64,000 nt of DNA, taken from NCBI GenBank assembly GCA_012934845.2, contig WNNJ02001245.1, forward strand, positions 27,644 through 91,643. The letters run 5' to 3'. The notes under the pieces were generated by a model. That model saw only the letters and a program-made list of their open reading frames with translations, was not told the DNA's origin and did not search any database. Positions 1 through 10,374 of the stretch are shown here, piece after piece. Source of the stretch: Pomphorhynchus laevis. Lineage: Eukaryota > Acanthocephala > Palaeacanthocephala > Echinorhynchida > Pomphorhynchidae. The translations under genes were made by a program, and so were the position numbers. Position 1 is the first letter of the stretch. Every line of letters starts with the position of its first letter.

Positions 1-1730
1 GTTCAGGGAAATCCATTGCAATGGCGATGCTCAAATAAAATTAATAATTTCTATTCTTTTGATAGATTAGAAATACCACAGCGTATCAAATGATTCTCTC
101 TTATATACCAGCGTCTTTATAATTGACAAGATAAAATGTAAGATATCACATGTTTACTTCCACATACACAATATTTTATCTTAAGAGAAGGCGTCACTGG
201 AAATTTGAGAATTGATTTCTTTTATTTGGTTTTTTTATAAAATACCATATGTTAAATACATTGTCAAACTATAATGCCTTACGAGTTATGAATACTTGGC
301 CACATTAAAAATCCAAAAGTGCTTAAATGCCACTAGAACAAAATCAGTGGATTCAAAAACGAGGAAATTTTATTACCTTTACACGAGAAACAGAAGAATT
401 CACAACGAATAATGCTTTCGCTCAGATTCATTAAAGACGCTTTGAAATATAGTGTGTGTGGAACGGCAATCGGTTTAATAAACATCTAAGCGATTGCATA
501 GACAAAAACTTGGTAAATATGTTTTAATGCTAAATATAATCATGTGGAACTAGCAAATATTTAGTGTTTGCAAATTCATCATAATAGAAACAGCATTTTC
601 CTCAAATATAAAGAGGAAAATAATTTTTATGTTTAATTTTTAATATATGAATATTTAAGGTCAGCGGGAAGTAAATATGCTGTTTGCCGTATTAAAGCTG
701 CTCATTGACAAGAAAAATTAAGTATATCTTATACCTGACCATAATTATTTTGTCACTATGCTAGATTCATAACCCATAGTGATGATAGTATGTAGGAAGA
801 CCGGTAAATTAAAAATCTTATTTGAACTCCGACATGTTAGGCGATATATTCTTATAAAATTCTGTTTTCTGAAGTGAGCGATGATTCAAAATCAATCCAA
901 GTAGAATTTAATAGAAAACTGTCAGTTCGATTCTTCAGCATTGCATCTAATAATTAGCCAAATGGAGAAATGGTTTCGTTACGAAACGGTGAAAACACAC
1001 GCCAAAAGCTGCACGTATCGGAATTTTTTATAACGGAAATACAAACCGTAATATGTAAATAGAAATAACAATAAAAATTAGTTAATTTCATTCCTTTAAA
1101 ACTCTCAACCAAACAATTTCAAACGCAAGTGAAAAATTAGACAGACTAATTTATTTGCAAGCAACATATTTAAATTATTCGTTAACACCAATTTAAAAAT
1201 TTTATGTTTTAATTTAAAATTGTAAAACTTTTCAACTACATTTAGACGAATCTATCGTTAATTCAATCCATGCGTATTTATTCGTCTGTCGACACCGAAT
1301 ACTCTGCAAACACTGTATTGTCTGCAATCAAAAAAAACAAAATTCAATTTATTTTATTTAATTTATTAAATTAATAAAATTAATTAACAAATTTTAATAT
1401 TTTTTTATTAAATTAAATTTATTAAACGCAATTTTTGAATAATAAAATAAAGAAGTAAAATTTATACTTAAATTCAATAACATAATTAGATCTAAGTATA
1501 ATTAATTAATTATTTTATACAAATACTATTATAAAATCAATATTTCAAACATTTATTATCTATTATCATGTAATCTATTAATCTGTTCTGAAAAATACAT
1601 TTTTGTTGAAAAATATTTTTAAGATAAAAATATTTTTTTAAAGAAAAGATAAATGATTTGATTTTTATTTGTGTAATGCACACTAAACAGATTACGCCGA
1701 TTAGCGTAATCGGCGTACTCTGTTTCGATA
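1..1730. other. AT-rich region, no gene seen
   Basis: I see no exon, RNA gene or element that I can support here. The stretch is AT-rich with scattered stops in all frames. A short perfect hairpin lies at 1693-1717, with 11-bp arms (tacgccgatta and its complement) around a 3-nt loop. Confidence 0.5.
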
Positions 1731-1734
1731 AGCG

Positions 1735-1925
1735 TAGTTGACGAAATCGGAAGTGGTTAAGGCGTATACTGAAATATTTCGTTGAATATCTAGTTTATTT
1801 CTAAAAAAGTATGTTCATTGATTTTCATGTTGAAATGTTATACTAGTATGCTAAAATATTATATAATAAGTTAAAAAATATATTATATATTAAATATTAT
1901 ACTCGTGTGTCTGGTAAAAAATTCT
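1735..1925. repeat. Dispersed repeat Rep-2, copy 1
   Basis: The stretch from ggcgtatactgaaatattt to ctcgtgtgtctggta matches 18105-18300 closely: same order of words, small indels in the AT core. That makes it a dispersed repeat of about 190 bp. I see no coding potential and no clear terminal repeats, so the class is unknown. Confidence 0.6.
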
Positions 1926-2009
1926 AATAGCTCATTGTGATAACTTATAAATTTATAAATAATTAATAATTAATAAATAATTATACAAGCTTTTAAAATA
2001 AAAATTGAT

Positions 2010-2220
2010 TTTTATGAAATGACCAATAAGAAATAATCGAATAAGAACTATAAGACATCAGAAGAAACTGCTATGTTATAATGTTTCCGCCCCTATTCCT
2101 CGAATTATCATAGTAGCGCGCTTAATACATATTCATGATAAAATTCGATTATCTAGGATCTTATTCTAATATAAAGTATATTATTTATTATCCCTCCATT
2201 AAGCTTTTCCTCTTATGAGT
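2010..2220 (+). repeat. Dispersed repeat Rep-1, copy
   Basis: This is a copy of a family recurring through the window. Landmarks in order are: an aataagaa block, the word catcagaagaaactgctatg, a pyrimidine-rich middle (cccctattcctcg), and ttcgattatctaggatctta. The family carries the inverted word pair ctgctatgtt/aacatagcag, decayed in this copy. Copies at 50280 and 60570 directly follow an RT gene of a Penelope-like element, so Rep-1 is probably a terminal part of that element. Confidence 0.6.
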
Positions 2221-2489
2221 GTAAATTTATTCATAATAATATTTTACTGATTTATAATTATCCATTTAAAAAATAAAAATGTTCTGTTTAATTGTATATT
2301 TATGGTAACTGAGAATAAAAGTACGTGTCTATTAAATTATATAGATGATTTTGAAGAAAGTCAATATCATTGTATATTATAGCAATTCTTAAATTTCATT
2401 ATATTTTCAAAATACGTGCTGAGTAAACAACGGTCCGCACAGCAATTTGATCTGGTAAAGAGCGTAAGCCTCAGTCAATTAAGCAAAAT

Positions 2490-2615
2490 GTCGGAAACGC
2501 CTTTAGTAACAATGTCACACAGACAACCGAAACGACCAGTGTGTATCTCATTCTACTGATAAGTGTTGCCGGGTACTCATCATTTCGATGCTGAAGTGGT
2601 CGTCTAGAAGTGACA
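2490..2615 (+). ncRNA. Rearranged hammerhead-like element, copy Q1
   Basis: The element holds the three hammerhead core words in the order GAAA (2529-2532), CTGATAA (2556-2562), GTC (cleavage-site like, ending 2604). Each has pairable flanks: gacaacc (2522-2528) with gtgttgcc (2563-2570); cgacca (2533-2538) with tggtcg (2597-2602); tcattcta (2548-2555) with tagaagtga (2605-2613). A canonical hammerhead orders the strands differently, so this fold would be pseudoknotted or dimeric. Related copies are at 7600 and 36190. CTGATAA departs from the CUGANGA consensus at one position, so this copy may be inactive. The assignment is an inference from pairing. Confidence 0.45.
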
Positions 2616-2959
2616 TTGTGATTGAAAGTGGTGAATCGAAGGATAGTCTATCAAGCAACACCATTTAGTAAAAAAGCCATATTTCGCTAGAAATCCAGGA
2701 ACGTAGTATACTCAGCACATCTGTGCATTACTATTATACATGCCGTATCCATTAAGGATCCAACGAGTGCAACGCCAAAGTCACCTCGTGTGACCTAGCA
2801 ACTATTCGTTACATAAATAAGAATCCATCAAAGGATCACCAGTCCCGATTCCAATCGATCTTCATGATCTCATACGATAAAATATATAATAAGCATGCCA
2901 GAGAAGCATCTCGGACAATGCAGTTTCTGGATATCATGATGGAAGGTTTCATATACTGT

Positions 2960-3215
2960 GTGAAATCTGGTAATCCTGAATTCGTAGCCTAGCAGTCAAG
3001 AGCGCAAGCCAAGTACGGAGAGCGACAGCTCGAATCTCGGATAAGTCAAATTTCAAAAGGCGAAGAGTTGGTAGTCAGCCTTCTGATGAGCCCGGGGCTA
3101 CCAACATGTGGCAAAAAGCGGGCGAAACGAAAACGGTTGTGGCAATGGCGCCGTTAGTAGTCAGGGTGTATGGAATTGGATATCATGAAGGAAGGATTCT
3201 GTAGCTGGTTTTCAA
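2960..3215 (+). mobile_element. tRNA-derived SINE-like element
   Basis: A tRNA-like head is visible: an A-box-like stretch (gtagcctagcagtcaagagc, 2984-3003) and a B-box-like stretch (agctcgaatctcgg, about 3027-3040) at roughly tRNA spacing. The body then carries gttggtag...ctaccaac, a hairpin whose loop holds CTGATGA. This is followed by a gcccg/cgggc pair and GAAAC, a hammerhead-like module. An inverted relative lies at 3720-4000. Internal pol III boxes are typical of SINEs. The tail is not clear, and the partner LINE cannot be named. Confidence 0.55.
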
Positions 3216-3251
3216 TGCGAAAGTCACCTCGTGTGACCTAGCAACTATTCG

Positions 3252-3334
3252 TTATATATATATATATATATATATATAAATGCCGTATTTCGTAAGAAAT
3301 CCTGGACCGTTGTTTACTCAGCACATCCGTGCAC

Positions 3335-3424
<90 letters not shown>
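3252..3424. repeat. (TA)n microsatellite tracts
   Basis: Two uninterrupted TA runs lie at about 3252-3280 and 3341-3424, separated by 60 bp of unique sequence inside the spacer of the large inverted repeat. The open frame across the second tract translates only as an Ile-Tyr repeat and is not a gene. Confidence 0.95.
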
Positions 3425-3426
<2 letters not shown>

Positions 3427-3506
3427 ATTAGAATATTTTTGAAACTGGCGCTCTGGGTCCATCAAAGACTCTTTTATATATAATAAGTATTAATTGAAGC
3501 AGAGTT

Positions 3507-3698
3507 TGGAAATATATATATTTTCTTTAAAATTACAACGTTTCGAGCACAACCGCTCCTTTTCAAGTTATTTACAGTATGATTAAATTCAACAATACAC
3601 CAGTTGTGTATTGTTGAATTTAATCATACTGTAAATAACTTGAAAAGGAGCGGTTGCGCTCGAAACGTTGTAATTTTAAAGAAAAAATATATATTTCC
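3507..3698. repeat. Near-perfect palindrome with 90-bp arms
   Basis: Sequence from tggaaatatatatattttc to aacaatacac is mirrored around 3601 with almost no mismatch and a loop of about 5 nt. The right arm reads cttgaaaaggagcggttg then cgctcgaaacgttg. That is a gagc/gctc stem followed by GAAAC, the layout of the hammerhead-like ends found in Penelope-like elements. I read it as a fold-back copy of such an end. Confidence 0.85.
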
Positions 3699-3719
3699 AA
3701 TAGTTGAATAGTTGCTAGG

Positions 3720-4000
3720 TCACACAAGGTGACTTTCGCATTAAAACCAGCTACAGAATCCTTCCTTTATGATATCCAATTCCATACACCCTGACTACTA
3801 ACGGCACCATTGCCACAGCCGTTTTCGTTTCGCCCTGCTTTTTGCCACATGTTGGTAGCCCCGGGCTCGTCAGAAGGCTGACTACCTACTTTTCACCTTT
3901 TAAAACTTTACACATCCGAGATTCGAGTTGTCGCTCTCCGTACTTTGGCTTGCGCTCTTGACTGCTAGGCTACGAATCCAGGATTACCAGATTTCACACA
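3720..4000 (-). mobile_element. SINE-like element, inverted copy
   Basis: Reverse complement of the 2960-3215 element, with the same A-box-like and B-box-like stretches and body module. The hammerhead-like word here is CTGACGA. The flanking cagcc pairs with ggctg after the GAAAC module, where the left copy has ggttg, so that helix is kept by a G-U pair. Its identity as a SINE rests on the tRNA-like head. Confidence 0.5.
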
Positions 4001-4204
4001 GTATATAAAACCTTCCATCATGATATTTAGAAACTGTATTGTCCGAGATGCTCTCTGGCATGCTTATTATAGATTGTTTTTTATAGGATCATGAAGATCG
4101 ATTGAAATCGGGACTGCTGATCCTTTGATGGATTCTTATTTATGTATTGAATAGTTGCTAGGTCACACAAGGTGACTTTCGCATTGAAAACCAGCTACAG
4201 AATC

Positions 4205-4268
4205 CTTCCTTCATGATATCCAATTCCATACACCCTAGAGTGTATGGAATTGGATATCATGAAGGAAG
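4205..4268. repeat. Perfect hairpin, 29-bp arms
   Basis: The arm from cttccttcatgatatcc to ccatacac (4205-4233) is exactly mirrored at 4240-4268 around the loop cctaga. The arm sequence is also the outer edge of the large inverted repeat (compare 3170-3200 and 3760-3790), so the hairpin is a third, folded copy of that edge. Confidence 0.9.
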
Positions 4269-4309
4269 TGTGATCCTGGATCTGTAACAGATTCGATCAT
4301 ATAGTTGAA

Positions 4310-5340
4310 TTTTCTTGACGTTTCGCCCTTCTAGGGCTTTTTTAAAATCTACAAATACATGAACAGTTACAAAATTAAAAATGTTTTTTCTTTAAAACAC
4401 ATAATGTTGCGTCATGTTATATCCTGCCACTTAAGTTGTGGACTCTATGCTAGCTCATGTGGACTTTCATTTATAAGCTGGGCCATCCAATGTAGCTCTC
4501 GGTTCCGCCTCGTCTTTATGATCGGCAGATTATCCTCGGCTATTGTATAATTGAAGGCTTCCACTTATCCATGCGAAATTGCATGTGCCACTGCACCGTC
4601 TGTCGCTTCTGAGCGTTTCATATCCGCACGGCGATTGTAAATTCGTATGCTCAGTCAATTTGACATTTCTCTGACATACTGTTTATCGCAGTGTCTACAT
4701 GTACCCAAATATACACAATTTTTAGTTGTGCAATTGGTCTCCGATTTTAAGCGAAATCGTATTTCGGTAAAAGTGCTTTTGATTGTCGTCGATGGTTGGA
4801 TCAGAGCAGAGGTCTTGCATCGTGGCCGTTTACACGGTCTGCAACATTGTTCCCCATTTGGAGGTCTTGCTGCATTTGTTCTCATTGTCGCCGATACCAG
4901 GCAGTTTCTTGTGGAATTTAGCGCTCAGAAATATACTACTGGAGGCTTACCCGTGATTCCTGTTCTCTTATACGCCGCTATCATATCTCTGTTCATACTT
5001 TGCAGTGCGGGGTGATAAGGAAAGACAAAAATTGTTTTCTCTTCTTGCTAAAGTTTAAACTGGCTAAGAAGTTCCGACCTTGGTATACTGCGCCCTTTTT
5101 TTAATTCTCTCTCTATTTAAAGTTTCGAATATCCTCGAGTTTCGAAGTCCCATCTGGTCCGATTAACCTGATCCCATTTGTCTGCGTCCGTGCTTGATAT
5201 TTTTAGCACACGTCTGAATTCGTTGCTTAAAATCGCTATTTTCGTGGTACTACTATGTGCGCTTAATTGATAAAGATATGCTGCGGTTAGATTAGCTCTA
5301 CGGTATAGGGGTGTTATGCAATTTGTAACACCTCTACACC
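4310..5340 (-). mobile_element. Penelope-like element, C-terminal half, broken
   Basis: Reading the minus strand, 5340-5117 encodes the end of a PLE reverse transcriptase (LYRRANLTAAYLYQLSAHS, then an R-rich helix and ETRGYSKL). Next, 4885-4655 encodes a Cys-rich linker and the GIY-YIG start (CKRPRCKTSALIQ, KNCVYLGTCRHCDKQYV). Weaker frames continue to about 4450 with the rest of the nuclease (ADMKRSEATDGAVAHA, RELHWMAQLINES). The order RT then GIY-YIG is that of classic Penelope-like elements. A gccc/gggc hairpin with GAAACGTC follows at about 4328-4350. The element lacks its 5' half, has several interruptions, and its upstream edge is fused to the hammerhead array. Confidence 0.8.
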
Positions 5341-5447
5341 CCCGTCTGTATACAAAACGTACATATATATTAAAGGTTTGATTAAACCAGGGCTGTCTAT
5401 TACACACTAATTGCTTTTCTTTATATATGGAGAATTTCATGCTTATA

Positions 5448-5500
5448 CACTGAAAGACGGCGTACCGTTTCGGCTTTGAAAAGCCTCATCAGTTGCAGCA
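5448..5500 (-). ncRNA. Hammerhead ribozyme, monomer A
   Basis: Type I core on the minus strand: CTGATGA (5492-5486); stem II ggctt/aagcc; GAAA; stem III cgg/ccg with loop tacg; then GTC (5458-5456). Stem I is ctgcaa opposite tttcag, with one mismatch. All invariant core bases are present. Confidence 0.85.
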
Positions 5501-5797
5501 ATACAGTGTATACACATGAAAAACATACTATATATAGATTAAAGCAGAAAGAATTCACTATATGCTAATTGCATGACGTAGCTTGCGCTTTCGAAGTCAA
5601 TGCAATGCAGTGAATTCTTTTCAGTGTAATATACATCAGCGGGATCACTAAATGACCAATATAATAGATTACAAAGGAAAGAGCACCGCCGCCTGGGTTC
5701 CCCGGACAACCAATAAATAAATTTAAGGTTTGATTCAACCAGGGCGGTCTATTACACACTATCTGCTTTTCTCTATATATAGAGAATTTCATGCTTC

Positions 5798-5852
5798 TAC
5801 ACTGCAAGACGGCATACCGTTACGGCTTTGAGAAGCCTTATAGGTTGCAGCA
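5798..5852 (-). ncRNA. Hammerhead ribozyme, monomer B, decayed
   Basis: Same position in the second monomer. The CTGATGA box reads CCTATAA and GAAA reads GTAA, so invariant residues are lost and cleavage is not expected. Stem I (ctgcaa/ttgcag), the GTC and most of stem II survive. Confidence 0.8.
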
Positions 5853-6149
5853 ATACAGTGTATACACATGAAAAACATACTATATATAGATTAAAGCAGA
5901 AAGAATTCACTATATGCTAATTGCATGACGTAGCTTGCGCTTTCGAAGTCAATGCAATGCAGTGAATTCTTTTTAGTGTAATATACATCAGCGGGATCAC
6001 TAACATGACCAATATAATAGATTACAAAGGAAAGAGCACCGCCGCCTGGGTTCCCCGGACGGCGAATAAATAAATTTAAGGTTTGATTCAACCAGAACTG
6101 TCTATTACACCTATCTGCTTTTCTCTATATATAGAGAATTTCATGCTTC

Positions 6150-6204
6150 TACACTGCAAGACGGCGTACCGTTTCGGCTTTGAGAAGCCTCATCAGTTGC
6201 AGCA
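6150..6204 (-). ncRNA. Hammerhead ribozyme, monomer C, intact
   Basis: The best copy. Minus strand: ctgcaa, CTGATGA (6196-6190), stem II ggctt/aagcc with a 4-nt loop, GAAA, stem III cgg/ccg with loop tacg, GTC (6162-6160), ttgcag. Stem I is 6 bp with no mismatch. Beyond it a cactg/cagtg pair is also possible, leaving a one-sided bulge of the kind that makes loop contacts in natural type I hammerheads. Predicted cleavage is between 6160 and 6159. Confidence 0.93.
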
Positions 6205-6500
6205 ATACAGTGTATACACATGAAAAACATACTATATATAGATTAAAACAGAAAGAATTCACTATATGTTAATTGCATGACGTAGCTTGCGCTTTCGAAG
6301 TCAATGCAATGCAGTGAATTCTTTTCAGTGTGATAGACCTCAGCAGGATCAACAAATGACCAATATAATGGATATCAAAGGAAAGAGCACCGCCGCCTGG
6401 GATCCCCGGAGGGCCAATAATTAAATTAAAGGTTTGATTCAACCAGGACTGTATATTACACCTATGTGCTTTCCTGTATATATAGAGAATTTCATGCTTC

Positions 6501-6556
6501 TACACTGCAAGACGGCGTACCGTTTCGGCTTTGATAAGCCTCCTCATTTGCAGCAA
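6501..6556 (-). ncRNA. Hammerhead ribozyme, monomer D, decayed
   Basis: CTGATGA reads ATGAGGA, which changes the invariant C3. Stem II, GAAA, stem III, GTC and ttgcag are kept. Likely inactive in cis. Confidence 0.8.
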
Positions 6557-6851
6557 TACAGTGTATACACATGAAAAACATGCTATATATTGATTAAAGC
6601 AGAAAGAAATCACTATATGCTAATGGCATGACGTAGCTTGCGCTTTCGAAGTCAATGCAATGCAGTGTATTTTTTTCAGTGTAATATACATCAGCGGGAT
6701 CACTATATGACCAATATAATAGATTACAAAGGAAAGAGCACTGCCGCCTGGGATCCTCGGAGGACCAATAAACAAATTAAAGGTTTGATTCAACCAGAAC
6801 TGTCTATTACACCTATCTGCTTTTCTCTGTATATAGAGAATTTCATGCTTC

Positions 6852-6908
6852 TACACTGTAAGGCGGCGTACCGTTTCGGCTTTGATAAGCATCATCAGTC
6901 GCGACAAT
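6852..6908 (-). ncRNA. Hammerhead ribozyme, monomer E, decayed
   Basis: CTGATGA and GAAA are intact, but the cleavage triplet is GCC instead of GTC and stem I is poorly paired. The first base of stem II is changed as well. Likely inactive. Confidence 0.8.
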
Positions 6909-7202
6909 ACAGTGTATACACATGAAAAACATACTATATATACATTAAAGCAGAAAGAATTCACTATATGCTAATTGCATGACGTAGCTTGCGCTTTTGA
7001 AGTCAATGCAATGCAGTGAATTCTTTTAAGTGTAAAAGACATCAGCGGTATCACTAAATGACCAATATAATAGATCACAAAGGAAAAAGCACTGCCGCCT
7101 GGGATCCTCGGAGGACCAATAATTAAATTAAAGGTTTGATTCAACCAGGTCTGTCTATTACACCTATCTGCTTTTCTCTATATATACAGAATTTCATGCT
7201 TC

Positions 7203-7258
7203 TACACAGCAAGACGGCGTACCGTTTCGGTTTTAAGAAGCCTCATCAGTTGCAGCAA
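7203..7258 (-). ncRNA. Hammerhead ribozyme, monomer F, near intact
   Basis: CTGATGA (7249-7243), GAAA, stem III cgg/ccg and GTC (7215-7213) are all present. Stem I ctgcaa/ttgctg and stem II ggctt/aaacc each have one mismatch. Probably active or weakly active. Confidence 0.85.
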
Positions 7259-7599
7259 TACAGTGTATACACATGAAAAACATGCTATATATAGCTTAAA
7301 GCAGAAAGAAGTCACTATATGCTAATTGCATGACGTAGCTTGCGCTTTCGAAGTCAATGCAATGCAGTGAATTCTTATCAGTGTAATAGACATCAGCGGG
7401 ATCACTAAATGGCCAATATAATAGATTACAAAGGAAAGTGCACCGCCGCCTGGGATCCTCGGAGAATATATATATAAATTAAAGGTTTGATTTAACCAGG
7501 ACTGTCTATTTCACCTATCTGCTTTTCTCTATATATAGAGAATTTCATGCTCCCACACTTCTGCCACGTTAACAAATTCTCTGAGATGCCTTTTTAAAA

Positions 7600-7690
7600 T
7601 ATCACAAGGCAACCGAAACGACTGATGGTAGTTCACCCTACTAATGAGTGCTGCCGGCTACCATCAGCTCGTCTTGGAGTGATAAGGAAG
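7600..7690 (+). ncRNA. Rearranged hammerhead-like element, copy Q2
   Basis: Same layout as the copy at 2490: ggcaacc, GAAA (7615-7618), cgactgatggtag, ttcacccta, CTAATGA (7641-7647), gtgctgcc, ctaccatcag, then GTC ending 7673 and ttggagtga. The ctgatggtag/ctaccatcag pair is a perfect 10-bp stem. CTAATGA departs from CUGANGA at one base, so this copy may be decayed. It lies directly beyond the upstream edge of the hammerhead array. Confidence 0.45.
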
Positions 7691-7759
7691 TCTGCTTTAC
7701 TTGTAATCAAACTTCCGTTTTTGGCAGCATCTACAATTGTTAAACTGAAGCCTTTTAGC

Positions 7760-8325
7760 TCCTGGAGCACAGTTGAATTCAATTTGATTTAAAATTATAT
7801 ATATTTATATTTAAACTCTAAAATTAAAAAGTTTTATGAATGAATAATAAATAGTAGAACATGAGTTCGCTTATACATGATATATTATGCACAATTACGT
7901 GATATGATATGCTATTAATCCGTTCATACAAATGCTTGGTCTAAAAGTTCTTAGAAAAAAATATTTTTTTTATTTATTTAAATTTATTTGCAGTTTAATA
8001 TATGTGGCCTTAATCAAGTAATTTGATTTGCTATGATATCCTAATTTTCAGTTTATAAAAGTACTGATTTATAAATTTCTTTATAAAAAAATTAAGATAT
8101 TTTTATTTTCAAATTTAAAGTTCAAAATATGTAGCATCTTTAAAGTTATCTGAATTGTAAAAGTGAAGCGTTTGAAGGCGTACAATGTTCTCATTGGCTT
8201 TTGTTGAGTTCTATAAGAAATATTCCTATTTACATATAGTTTTATTCACTAACAATATAAATCACATATCTAAAAAATAATAACTTATCTCTAAATAATG
8301 CCTAACAATATAAATATGACTCGTC
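7760..8325. other. AT-rich region, no gene seen
   Basis: AT-rich sequence following element Q2. I see no exon, repeat family member or RNA gene that I can support. Confidence 0.5.
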
Positions 8326-8329
8326 TTAC

Positions 8330-8483
8330 TTTCCAATAATTATATTTAATTTGTAATATCTTACTGCAATTTTTAGTGGATTTGAATCGCTCATTGTTGA
8401 GTCTGATATTGAATTCAATCGATTTAATAATTTACACGAACTGCATATGTTTAAAGGAAGGATGTTCCGGTTTGCGAGTGTGG
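8330..8483 (-). CDS. Possible host exon, helical protein
   Basis: Minus-strand open frame bounded by an acceptor (ctatctttag before 8483) and a donor (gtaaga after 8330). It would encode ATLANRNILPLN, then SSCKLLNRLNSISD, ending KLNIIIGK, an amphipathic helical composition like the exons at 15.5-39 kb. Splice phase does not join directly to those exons, and that gene seems to end at 15292. So this is either a separate gene or chance. No family is recognised. Confidence 0.3.
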
Positions 8484-10374
8484 CTAAAGATAGTATGTAA
8501 ATAATTAAAACCTCAACTAATTTGAACGTTACCAATCAAATTCAAAGTAGATATTAATAGTTTATCGGAATTACCATCTTCGTATAATGTCTTCATTAGT
8601 GTGATTATAAGCTGAACGATTTAAAAAATTATAAAAATATATTTTTTTCAAATTTCTGCAAGAAAATTGAGATTATAATACAACAATGATGGAATATTAA
8701 TTTCTGTTTCTTTTTTGGAAGTTCGAAAAGAATCAGTAAGTACTAATTACTAATTTCGCTAGCTGCTGCTACATTATCACAAACGAAAGTTTTGTTTCAT
8801 TGCGAAATATACAAATAAATTATTAATTATTGAACCTGCTTTAATAATATAATAACTGATATTTAATTATTTAATAATTTATTTTTTTTATTTAGCATTA
8901 TTTTTTAATTTATAAATAATATAAAATACGTAGACTCAGTTAATTGATCTGATTGTTTCAATTGATGTTTAAAGATTGTCGGAGGAAAGTGATAATAGAG
9001 ATTTGTCAAATCCAAACTGCGATAAGAACACTTTACTTGTTTATCATTTGAACATTTTGCAGCATTGCAGTTTGTTCATTTTCAATTTTCCCTAATGGAC
9101 AGTCTGTAATGCAAGCCTAACAGACTGTTTGATTTATTGCACGTACAACATGTTTCCATTAAGTTCAATGTTATTGCACTTAGAAAATTTGTTTTAGAAT
9201 TATAGAATTTTAGCTTATGTGGAAGTTCAATATACATGTGAAATAAAGAGAGTGTAGCAACACTAAAAGCATTAATATAATTGTTCTAGCATAATTTGAA
9301 TCATGTTTAATTAAAGGTTAATGGTCTAATGGATATTTAGATTGAAAGACAAATTTGCTCCAAGTCCCCCTCTTTGTTAATTGTCTTTGTTTATGAAAAA
9401 TCAGATTAGATAACTCAGCCTGCTAATATTTTAATAATATTTTGTTGATTTATACTTATCCATTATAAGAAATAGAAAAAATCATCAAACTTGCTTGAAA
9501 AAAAAATCAGAAAAATAATGTCGTAACAAGAACACATAGTTTAAGTGTTGTCAATAAAGGTCATATTACCGAGAAAACAAAGTCCACAGATCAATAATAA
9601 CTTGTTAGTAGAACAAATCAGATAACTGAGTCTACGTATTTTATACTATATATAAATAAAGATAAATAATAGATAATTATAAGATTTAATACATTTCATA
9701 TTTATATCAAGTTAAAATTTAAAATGGAAATTTAAAATAAAACTCAATATTTATGAATTGACTAATGAAGAATATACGATGTATTCGAATAAGAAATAGA
9801 GGTCATCAGGATGAACTGTTATATTATCATGTTTCGATTCAACATATCAGAGGGCTCAAATGCATTCTAATGAAGTATTTCCTCTGATGCAATTTGATTA
9901 TCTAGTATCTTATTCTAATACAAATCATATTATTTATTATCCATCCATAAAAATTTCTAGCTAAATAGTTTACATTATTTTTAATAATATTTTGTTGATT
10001 TATAATTCTCCATTAAAAACACAAAATCCATCAAATTTGCTTGAAAATTTGCAGACAAATAATGTCGGACTGAGAATACATAGTTTTAGTATTTCTGACA
10101 GAGGTTATATTATCAAGACAACAAAGTCCAAAGGTCAATAATAATTTGTCAGTAGAACAAATCAGATCAAATCACTGGGTCTACGTATTTTATACGATAT
10201 ATAAATCGAAAATTAAAGATAAATATAAAATTTTATACAATTTATATTTTATCAAGTTAAATTACCACTATATATACTATATTATATAATATAATATATT
10301 AATAATATATTATATTATTAATATATTATAATATTATAATATAATATTTCTAATAATATATAACATCACTATAT

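Larger units (their letters stand above)
2770..4170. repeat. Large inverted repeat of about 480-bp arms
   Basis: The left arm (about 2770-3260) reappears as its reverse complement in the right arm (about 3700-4170). Both arms include the SINE head and body and the word gtgacctagcaactattcg at the inner edge. The central 440 bp hold (TA)n tracts and a second palindrome (3507-3698). Arms differ by scattered substitutions and small indels, so the duplication is not brand-new. Confidence 0.8.
5340..7552 (-). repeat. Tandem array of ~351-bp hammerhead monomers
   Basis: Six full monomers plus partial ends repeat head to tail. Fixed landmarks are at 5456, 5808, 6160, 6511, 6862 and 7213, giving periods of 352, 352, 351, 351 and 351. 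Each monomer holds, on the minus strand, a type I hammerhead. Shared words include gcatgacgtagcttgcgc and ggtttgattcaaccag. At the low edge the monomer runs straight into PLE coding sequence; at the high edge it stops near 7550 beside element Q2. Tandem hammerhead monomers of this size are known from metazoan retrozymes, non-autonomous elements thought to be mobilised by PLE machinery and to make small circular RNAs. Short frames inside the monomers look incidental. Confidence 0.9.

Noticed and set aside
2984-3040. A functional tRNA gene
   Set aside because: Only A- and B-box-like stretches fit; the arms do not close into a cloverleaf, and the unit is repeated, as in a SINE.
3280-3483. Open frame of 67 codons across a (TA)n tract
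   Set aside because: It translates as a Tyr-Ile repeat; pure microsatellite.
4647-5015. Plus-strand open frame of 122 codons
   Set aside because: Antisense to the clearly recognisable minus-strand PLE RT/GIY-YIG sequence.
5565-6925. Short open frames inside the hammerhead monomers on both strands
   Set aside because: They repeat because the DNA repeats, start or end at different points in each monomer, and show no protein-like conservation.
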